DNA of 27,213 nucleotides, taken from contig CALJLT010000001.1 in assembly GCA_937982425.1 (NCBI GenBank), forward strand, positions 1 through 27,213, written 5' to 3'. Under the pieces are notes generated by a model. It worked only from the letters and a program-made list of their open reading frames with translations. It was not told the DNA's origin and did not search any database. The DNA is from an uncultured archaeon (GTDB lineage Archaea > Nanobdellota > Nanobdellia > Pacearchaeales > GW2011-AR1). How positions within the stretch are numbered: position 1 is the first letter of the stretch; each line of letters starts with the position of its first letter. The translations under genes and the position numbers were made by a program. Positions 14,937 to 21,484 of the stretch are shown here, piece after piece.

Positions 14937-17900
14937 TTAACTTATTTTGATTTTTCCTCCGGAAGCTATATATAAAATTGAATCGATAGGGGGATATCCC
15001 ATATTTTTTGTGTAAATAGTTGAATTGATCGTACAATTTCCTATTCCAGAAAAAAATAATTTATTCAAACCTAAATTCGTATTTAATGAAATTATACAAA
15101 AGTCCCCCATAGAAATATTCCAATCTCCAGAACCAGAATAAATACAACTATCAAAGGAAAGTATTCTTTTTGTAGAACTATTAACCCAAGAAGAATTATA
15201 AGTTCCGTCGGAAGCTAAACAACTAAGAATCCAATCTTGACCTGCAGAAGTATTTTCACTAGATATATTTGCAACATTAACTTCAAAACTTTCAGAATAT
15301 TCTCCAATATTTCCACTTAGATTTTCAATTCCATCCACATACCATTTATAATGGTAGGTTAAATTCTGTTTTTCTATATCTGTCGCGTTACAATACCCTC
15401 TAAGAGTATCATTATAGTAAGAAAAAAGAGGTAAAATTAAAGAAGAAACGATAAACGGATTTGGAGAATTTATCAAAACAGAATTTGATTGAACTCTATA
15501 ATTATTATCAAAATCTTCATTAGTGGGAGTAACTCCGGCAATCCAAGTTTCACCTGGGGAAGTGTGAACATTCTCCAATATATCTAAATCTTTTGCTCCC
15601 ATCCCGTACCAATATAATCTTTCAATTTCTGAAGGAGTTAAAGTCAAATTATAAATTACAAATTCATCTAATTGACCAATAAAATACCCCCATCCTCCTG
15701 CATCTCCTCCTAAAGTCAAACTTGAAGAAGGGATTGTTCCCACCCAACCAGATTCAACTGCCGAATTTTCTTGAACTCCATCTACATAAAGAGTAAAATT
15801 ATTTTCTGGTTTATCATAAGTTAAGAGAGCATGATGCCAGTTTGTTATTGAAGATCCATTACCATTAACTTGACTTGTATTTACTAAACTTGTTCCTAAT
15901 AAACTAAATCTATCTGAAATTATAAATCTTATTTTTCCAGAACTAATTTCAAAATGAAATCCATCATATCCTCCATCATCACAAACTCCTTCCTCACACA
16001 TTGCAAGAATTGTTCCAGAATCAGAATAGGTATTTATCCAAAAAGATAAACTAAAACTCTGGGCATACAAATCGAAATCATTCATAGTTGTATTTATGTA
16101 ATCATTTCCATCAAAACTATAAGCTCCTCCAACCTTTCCTTCCTTAACCCAAGTCGCTCCGTGTATACTTCCGTCGTATCCATTAAATCCATAATCCTTA
16201 ACTGAAGAAGAATCATTCTTGTTAAAAGCGTATTTTATTATCTCAACACCTCTTCCAGAGTTATCCCAATCACTAACATAAGAAACAGCATTTTCAGGAT
16301 AACACTGACCAACTGAAGAACTTGTGTTTCCCGTATAAAAATTTGAAATTTTAAGTGCATCAGTAGCAGAAATATTTCCACTATTATCCCAATCTCCGCA
16401 ACATAAATGAACATTTTCATCATAACAAGATATTATTTCAACAAAAATAGCTTGTGCTAAAAAAGAATCTTCACTATCTATCTTTCCATCTCCATTCAAA
16501 TCTCCTTTCAACTGACCAGGACGACAAACAACTTCACAACTTGAACTATCAGCATCTTCCAAATAATCAAAATGTAAAGTTAAATTATCCGTAGTAAAGT
16601 TGTAAGAGCTCGTAGTGTTTAAATAAGGAACTAAAGGGAAATAAATTCCTTTAACAGAACTATTCAACCAAGAAGAATTATCTTCTCCATCATATGCTAA
16701 ACAACTTAAAATCCAGTTTTCACCTGAAGTTGTTAAAGAGCTAGAGATATTTGCAACATTTATCTCGGCTCCAGAAGCATGACCTCCCGCCGTAACTCCT
16801 GAACTATTTAAAACATTATTCTTATACCAAGAATAGTAATAAGTTAGCGTATCTCCATCGGCATCGGTTGCATTACAATATCCTTTAAGAGTATCAGAAG
16901 AATATCTTATCGAAGGTAAAATATTTGATTCAATAATAATTGGAGGTACATTGCTTATAGTTAAAACAGAACTATTAACCCAAGAAGAATTTTCTAAAAA
17001 ATCAGAAGCGAGGCAACTTAAAGTCCAATTCTCTTCTTTTGATGTGATTGAACTTGAAACATTTGCAACATTTATTTCAGCTCCCGAAGAATAATTTCCT
17101 TCTTTTTTACCAGAAAGATTCAAACTTCCATTTTTATACCAAAGATAATAATAGGTTAAATTATTATCCTCTAAATCACTTGCATTACAATATCCTTTAA
17201 GAGTATCATTCGTATAAGCTACGGAAGGAAATATTGTAGAATTTTCCATCTCTGGAGCATTATTATAAATAAAAGGGTATGTGAGAGGATCCCCTTCATT
17301 CCAGATAAGTTCAAACTCTTCAAAATCCATAGAATAATTATCATAAATTCCAAAATAATCTATCTTTGAACCATTTAACGAATAATCTTGTTCTGAAATT
17401 TCTTGATCTGGATTATTTATTCTTAACCCTATATGGTTTTTATAATTAGAATAATTTAAGGAATTATTCCCATTGTATTCCTGAGTTTCATTTAAAACAT
17501 TTTCTTCATTAGCAATAAAAATTTTTCCAACCCCATAATCATCTCCATAAGCTTCTCTAGAAAATCCAATTAGATTCCAAGTTCCCAATTGAACAGAATT
17601 TGTAGAAGTATAAATTCCGCTTTCCGGACCATCTGGATAAACTGCAGATGAATTACCGCTGACTAACCTACCAGAAATAGTTCTATCTGTATTAATCCAT
17701 AATCCAAAACCTACATTTAAAGAATCTTCTCCCTCTGAATTAAAACCATCATCCAAAATCCAAATTTCTTTATCTAAAGATTCTGGAACATAAACCAAAG
17801 CTAAGTAACTAAAATGGGTTCCGGACATGACCCAAAAATTTTCTTGACTTCCAAAATCCACATAATTTTCTCCATCAAATTGAATTGCCCCATTTACTAA

Positions 17901-18170
17901 TCCTTCACTCCAAAGACTATCTTTTGTTAATTCTCCATTAAAATCTTCTTTTATTAAAGCATTAACTTCAATTCCTGAACTTTCATTAAATTCATAAAAA
18001 GCAACCAATTTGCTACTAGAATTCAAATAAAGAGCAGGATATGCCGGTAAATTTCTTTCCTCTCCAAAAATTCCAAAAAAACTTCCTCCATAAGAAGGAT
18101 TAATTATAAAAAAAAATATTCCCAAGACAGAAATTATTCCTAAAACAAAAAGTAAAATTTTTTTTTTCAT
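14937..18170 (-). CDS. Secreted LamG / Ig-like / dockerin-like surface protein
   Basis: A 1077-aa protein. The N-terminus (KKK plus residues about 5-23 hydrophobic) is a signal peptide or signal anchor. LamG-like domains lie at about 53-293 and 642-860. Three Ig-like repeats of ~95 residues (about 310-402, 413-510, 913-997) share 'DTLKGYCNA-x-D', 'WYK/WYVDG' and 'ENW-L-SCLA-x-D'. Between them, residues about 545-643 look like a type I dockerin: the calcium-loop motifs GDLNGDGKIDSEDS and GDWDNSGNISATDA, then a partial third loop DWDNSG, with several cysteines. Dockerins bind cohesin domains, and no cohesin is recognised in this window. The ATG directly follows the TAA of the 875-aa gene, and codons 2-5 contain a run of ten A. 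It probably takes part in glycan or protein binding at the surface. Confidence 0.85.
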   Translation of the reverse strand: MKKKILLFVLGIISVLGIFFFIINPSYGGSFFGIFGEERNLPAYPALYLNSSSKLVAFYEFNESSGIEVNALIKEDFNGELTKDSLWSEGLVNGAIQFDGENYVDFGSQENFWVMSGTHFSYLALVYVPESLDKEIWILDDGFNSEGEDSLNVGFGLWINTDRTISGRLVSGNSSAVYPDGPESGIYTSTNSVQLGTWNLIGFSREAYGDDYGVGKIFIANEENVLNETQEYNGNNSLNYSNYKNHIGLRINNPDQEISEQDYSLNGSKIDYFGIYDNYSMDFEEFELIWNEGDPLTYPFIYNNAPEMENSTIFPSVAYTNDTLKGYCNASDLEDNNLTYYYLWYKNGSLNLSGKKEGNYSSGAEINVANVSSSITSKEENWTLSCLASDFLENSSWVNSSVLTISNVPPIIIESNILPSIRYSSDTLKGYCNATDADGDTLTYYYSWYKNNVLNSSGVTAGGHASGAEINVANISSSLTTSGENWILSCLAYDGEDNSSWLNSSVKGIYFPLVPYLNTTSSYNFTTDNLTLHFDYLEDADSSSCEVVCRPGQLKGDLNGDGKIDSEDSFLAQAIFVEIISCYDENVHLCCGDWDNSGNISATDALKISNFYTGNTSSSVGQCYPENAVSYVSDWDNSGRGVEIIKYAFNKNDSSSVKDYGFNGYDGSIHGATWVKEGKVGGAYSFDGNDYINTTMNDFDLYAQSFSLSFWINTYSDSGTILAMCEEGVCDDGGYDGFHFEISSGKIRFIISDRFSLLGTSLVNTSQVNGNGSSITNWHHALLTYDKPENNFTLYVDGVQENSAVESGWVGTIPSSSLTLGGDAGGWGYFIGQLDEFVIYNLTLTPSEIERLYWYGMGAKDLDILENVHTSPGETWIAGVTPTNEDFDNNYRVQSNSVLINSPNPFIVSSLILPLFSYYNDTLRGYCNATDIEKQNLTYHYKWYVDGIENLSGNIGEYSESFEVNVANISSENTSAGQDWILSCLASDGTYNSSWVNSSTKRILSFDSCIYSGSGDWNISMGDFCIISLNTNLGLNKLFFSGIGNCTINSTIYTKNMGYPPIDSILYIASGGKIKIS

Positions 18171-20798
18171 TTAAGCGCTACAAATTGAACCTCCACTGGA
18201 AAAGATTATACAATTATCCACCGTTACATTTCCTGAAAGAGTAGATGTTGAAGTTACTTCAAAAGTTCCATTAACATGAAGGGTTTTAGAAGGTTTGTTG
18301 TGATTTATTCCCACTCTTGCATTATCAAACTGACCATAAATCAAAGGAATTGAATTCACATTTGCTTGATGAAGAATAAATACATTTGAAGCGGTATTCC
18401 CATAGCCTGCTTGATAACCCAAAGCAATTACATTATTTCCTGAATTAGAATAAAGAGCTTCATCCCCTATAGAAATTGTTTTACTTCCCAAATTATAAGC
18501 TCCAGAATAATAACCAAAAGCAACTTGATTATCCCCTTCATTAGAAAGCCCGGCCCCATATCCAAAAGCGGATTGGTAATCTCCTAAGTTATACCTTCCT
18601 GAAGAAATTCCAAATGCACTTTGCCATGATGCTTTATTAGAAGACCCAGAATAATAACCAAACGCTGTTTGTTCAAAAGAACTTTCATTTCCTGCTGCTG
18701 CTCCCCCGAACGTATTCGTATATGAATTAGAAGTTCTCAAAATAGGAATTCCTCCTTGCATATAAGAATATCCGTCTGGAATATTCACACTTCCTGCAAT
18801 AACATCTAATTTATGTGAAGGTGCTCCTCCAATACCTATATTCCCTGATGCTCCTTGATAAATTTCAGAATTGTTTAGAGAAGAAGTTCCATTCCATAAA
18901 GGAATTCTCATTGAAGTTCCTGCTCCAGAAAGATAAGTAGGAATCGTACTTGAATTATAAAATCCGTAAGGATTTACTAAAGGATAGTAATTAGCTAAAG
19001 AAGAATTGAAAGCTAAAGTTCCATTGTAAGCTAATGGATCTGATTCAGAAGTTAAAAAACTTGAAGTATCAATAGACCAATTAGCTATCAATCCTGTTGA
19101 ATTCCAATCTTTAATTAAACCTGATGAATTATATTGATGATAAGTTGAATTATAAGTAGAACTCCAAGATGAATTATACAAACTAAAATTTCCGCTCCAG
19201 AATGGATCTGTTTCTGTATAACTTTGTAAATATCTGTCATCACTTTGTGTTTTGTTATAAAAAGTGTCATTAATCCAAGCATCTTCATAATTTCCAACGG
19301 GCAAAGTTGTAGAATTATAATATCCGAATGGGTTGCTTGTTAAATATAAGCTTCCATTGTAAGCTAATGAATCTGTTTCAGAAGTTAAAACTCCACTTAA
19401 ACAATTTCCTCCTTCAATACAAATATCTCCCGTAGAATTTATTGATCCAGACACTCCTAAATTATTTCCAACATAAGCATTTCTACCTAAATATAAATCT
19501 CTCCACCTTAAACTAGAATTTCCTAAATCAAACTGATTATGATAACCTATTTCTGGAACAAGGGATCCATTAATCTGAAGATTATTTACTGAAATAGAAT
19601 TTAATGTATAAAAATAACCCGTTTGAGCATATATAGCTCCTCCAATAATGCTTAATCCATTTGAAGTCCACCCCCCATTAAAATCAAATTGTCCGAAAAC
19701 CGAATTATTCAAAGGCATAAAAAAACTAGAATCATAACCATCCAATTTATCTGTATCTAAAAAACTATCACTCCAATTAATTATCAACCCTGTTGAGTTC
19801 CAATCTTTAATTAAACCTGATGAATTATATTGATGATAAGTTAAATTATAAGTAGAACTCCAACTCTCATTATAAGCTGTAAAATTAGAAGCCCATAGTG
19901 GGTCTATTTCTGTATAACTTTGTAGGTATCTATCATCACTTTGTGTTTTATTATAAAAAGTATCATTAATCCAAGCATCGTCGTAACTTCCGACGGGCAA
20001 AGTCGTAGAATTATAATATCCATAAGGATTATTTATTGAATAATATAAACTATCTGCATAAGTTTTGTTCCATGAAAACAAAGATAAATAATTTGAATAA
20101 TTAGAAGTCCATAATGGATCTGTTTCTGAAGTTAAAACTCCACTTAAACAATTTCCTCCTTCAATACAAATATCTCCTGTTGCATTAATAGTTCCATTTG
20201 ATAAAATATCTCCTGCCACATGCAATAATCTCTGAGGAGAATTAGTTCCAATTCCCACATTTCCTGAAGTAAAAAAAAGATTTCCTCCATTCAGCTCCCA
20301 ATAATTAATTTGACTTAAATTAATTGCAGAAGTATTAATGTCTGTCAAATACCTTCCGCTTCCCAAAAAATAAAAAGCACTCAAATTATAAGTTCCAAAA
20401 TTCAAAGAAGAATCAATTTCTATTCCAGAACTGTTAACATATTTAGAACGAAAAGAGTAAGGCGTCCTAGAAATTTTAGTTGAATTTATTAAAGATCCAT
20501 TACGATAATAACACAAATAATATTGTTGATCATAATTTAAATTAGTATTTTGAAGATAGTAAGAAATAATCCCTCTGGAATCGGTAGTTAAAGTTTCAGA
20601 ATCAGAATAGATAACATTCAAACAATTCGAATCTGTAGTAATATTAAAAACAAAGTTATATGTTCCAGCTAAAATATTGCCTTCTGAATCAGTTGTCTGA
20701 ATATTCAAATGAAGTTCATCTAAAATTTCTGCTGAAGAAGTAAAACTAATAAGAAAAAAAATCAAAAATAAACCCAGGAAATACCTCTTTGTTACCAT
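18171..20798 (-). CDS. Secreted tail-fibre-like protein with 16-residue beta-helix repeats
   Basis: An 875-aa protein. Signal peptide at 1-22 (SFTSSAE). Residues about 23-118 form an all-beta domain ending in SRTPYSFRSKY, like the 'PYAfrA' segment of bacterial proteins that carry tail-fibre repeats. Two 'VGIGTNSPQ-LLHVAG' type motifs (about 181 and 829) match the segment typical of phage tail fibres and S74-type proteins. A long region is internally duplicated (about 201-339 and 452-572). Six exact-length tandem 16-residue repeats lie at about 707-802 (for example QSAFGYGAGLSNEGDN), recalling trimeric YadA-head or tail-fibre beta-helices. No C-terminal S74 chaperone is recognisable; the protein ends shortly after the last motif. 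Sequons are very frequent. First gene of the operon. It is likely a surface fibre, perhaps trimeric, for attachment; this is inferred. Confidence 0.85.
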   Translation of the reverse strand: MVTKRYFLGLFLIFFLISFTSSAEILDELHLNIQTTDSEGNILAGTYNFVFNITTDSNCLNVIYSDSETLTTDSRGIISYYLQNTNLNYDQQYYLCYYRNGSLINSTKISRTPYSFRSKYVNSSGIEIDSSLNFGTYNLSAFYFLGSGRYLTDINTSAINLSQINYWELNGGNLFFTSGNVGIGTNSPQRLLHVAGDILSNGTINATGDICIEGGNCLSGVLTSETDPLWTSNYSNYLSLFSWNKTYADSLYYSINNPYGYYNSTTLPVGSYDDAWINDTFYNKTQSDDRYLQSYTEIDPLWASNFTAYNESWSSTYNLTYHQYNSSGLIKDWNSTGLIINWSDSFLDTDKLDGYDSSFFMPLNNSVFGQFDFNGGWTSNGLSIIGGAIYAQTGYFYTLNSISVNNLQINGSLVPEIGYHNQFDLGNSSLRWRDLYLGRNAYVGNNLGVSGSINSTGDICIEGGNCLSGVLTSETDSLAYNGSLYLTSNPFGYYNSTTLPVGNYEDAWINDTFYNKTQSDDRYLQSYTETDPFWSGNFSLYNSSWSSTYNSTYHQYNSSGLIKDWNSTGLIANWSIDTSSFLTSESDPLAYNGTLAFNSSLANYYPLVNPYGFYNSSTIPTYLSGAGTSMRIPLWNGTSSLNNSEIYQGASGNIGIGGAPSHKLDVIAGSVNIPDGYSYMQGGIPILRTSNSYTNTFGGAAAGNESSFEQTAFGYYSGSSNKASWQSAFGISSGRYNLGDYQSAFGYGAGLSNEGDNQVAFGYYSGAYNLGSKTISIGDEALYSNSGNNVIALGYQAGYGNTASNVFILHQANVNSIPLIYGQFDNARVGINHNKPSKTLHVNGTFEVTSTSTLSGNVTVDNCIIFSSGGSICSA

Positions 20799-20853
20799 CT
20801 CTTTTTAACCTTTCATAAACCAAAACTCCTACTTCTATTTTAGAGCTTTTTAG

Positions 20854-20862
20854 TATATAAAT
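20854..20862 (-). promoter_or_regulatory. TATA box for the tail-fibre-like operon
   Basis: ATTTATATA on the minus strand, about 56-64 nt before the ATG at 20798. It predicts a transcript start near 20832 and an untranslated leader of about 30 nt, unlike the leaderless genes elsewhere in the window. Confidence 0.5.
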
Positions 20863-20868
20863 ATTATG

Positions 20869-20950
20869 TTTACTTACTTTTTACTTACCGACGGAAAAAA
20901 GCCATAAAATAAAGAGGCAAATAAATTTAAATAAAAATAATTTTACTTAC
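20869..20950. repeat. Three TTTACTTAC repeats in the divergent intergenic region
   Basis: Direct copies of TTTACTTAC at 20869-20877, 20880-20888 and 20942-20950, between the divergent promoters of the tail-fibre-like operon and the SemiSWEET gene. They could be regulator-binding sites. Spacing is irregular and the region is AT-rich, so chance is possible. Confidence 0.45.
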
Positions 20951-20965
20951 AAAAAATAAAAAAGA

Positions 20966-20973
20966 TTTTTATA
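20966..20973 (+). promoter_or_regulatory. TATA box for the SemiSWEET-like gene
   Basis: TTTTTATA centred about 25 nt before the ATG at 20995. Spacing fits a leaderless transcript. Confidence 0.55.
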
Positions 20974-20994
20974 CTTAACTAACTAATATGTATA

Positions 20995-21321
20995 ATGAAA
21001 AGAAGATTAAAAAAACTAAAAAATTCTTTAAAAAAAATTCCCTTCAGAAATAAAAAGAAATCTAAATTTGAGATATTCTTAAATAAAATAATTTATCTCG
21101 TAGGAATACTGGGACCAATAATGACTTTACCTCAAGTTTTGAAAATATTCCTAGATAAAAATGCAGCAGGCGTTTCTGCAATATCTTGGGGATTTTATTT
21201 CTTATTTTCAGGAATATGGTTAATGTATGGAATAGTAAACAAAGAAAAACCCATTATTGTAACTTATTCTTTTTGGGTATTATTTGATCTTTTAGTCTTT
21301 ATAGGAGCTTTAATCTATTAA
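20995..21321 (+). CDS. SemiSWEET / PQ-loop (MtN3-like) small membrane transporter
   Basis: A 108-aa protein with a strongly basic N-terminal tail (about 24 residues, mostly Lys/Arg) and three predicted transmembrane helices (about 30-50, 60-80, 86-107). Helix 1 carries the PQ motif (residues 46-47, TLPQVLKIF) and helix 2 has 'AISWGFYFLFSGIWLMYG', the Trp-rich pattern of SemiSWEETs. SemiSWEETs are three-helix half-transporters that dimerise to move sugars; the substrate here is not predictable. The ATG at 20988 is out of frame and gives a short peptide, so the ATG at 20995 is chosen, with a TATA box at the right spacing. The basic N-terminal extension is longer than in typical members. The gene ends 1 nt before the 3' end of a convergent tRNA gene. 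Confidence 0.85.
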   Translation: MKRRLKKLKNSLKKIPFRNKKKSKFEIFLNKIIYLVGILGPIMTLPQVLKIFLDKNAAGVSAISWGFYFLFSGIWLMYGIVNKEKPIIVTYSFWVLFDLLVFIGALIY

Positions 21322-21442
21322 TGATCCTGCTGAGATTTGAACTCAGGACCTCTGGCTCTCTTAGAAAGCTCCAAGAGATAGCAACCCTAACGAATTACTT
21401 TCTTATAAGACCAGCGCTCTAACCAGGCTGAGCTACAGGATC
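21322..21442 (-). tRNA. tRNA-Ile(UAU) with a 46-nt bulge-helix-bulge intron
   Basis: Acceptor GATCCTG pairs perfectly with CAGGATC, followed by discriminator A; no CCA is encoded. The D arm (GCTC/GAGC), T arm (CTGAG/CTCAG with loop TTCAAAT), anticodon stem (CTGGT/GCCAG, one G-U) and 5-nt variable loop are all present. The intron (46 nt, 21358-21403) sits at the canonical 37/38 site. The central 4-bp helix CUUA/UAAG is flanked by two 3-nt bulges (UAA and AGA), and the inner helix is GAAAG/CUUUC. Splicing gives the loop CUUAUAA, hence anticodon UAU, which reads AUA. Most archaea read AUA with a modified CAU anticodon, so this is a noteworthy variant. Confidence 0.92.
21358..21403 (-). other. 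tRNA intron (bulge-helix-bulge)
   Basis: Predicted 46-nt intron after A37 of tRNA-Ile(UAU). Both cleavage sites fall between the second and third base of a 3-nt bulge, the standard position for the archaeal splicing endonuclease. Confidence 0.88.
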
Positions 21443-21470
21443 AATATAAAAGAAATAAAAATTAATCCTT

Positions 21471-21478
21471 ATTTAAAA
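21471..21478 (-). promoter_or_regulatory. TATA-like box for the tRNA
   Basis: TTTTAAAT on the minus strand, centred about 33 nt before the tRNA 5' end. It would give a leader of about 7 nt. It lies next to the stop of the upstream gene at 21485. Confidence 0.4.
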
Positions 21479-21484
21479 TTATCC

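Noticed and set aside
16238..16423. Minus-strand 61-codon frame within the dockerin region
   Set aside because: It is out of frame with the convincing 1077-aa gene, with no conserved features.
18171..20798. Provirus or phage tail module
   Set aside because: The protein has a signal peptide and sits in an operon with archaeal surface proteins; there are no capsid, terminase, integrase or other tail genes nearby.
21322..21442. tRNA-Leu(UAA) or tRNA-Ser(UGA) from alternative splice points
   Set aside because: The variable loop is only 5 nt, unlike class II tRNAs, and the bulge-helix-bulge geometry fixes splicing at 37/38.
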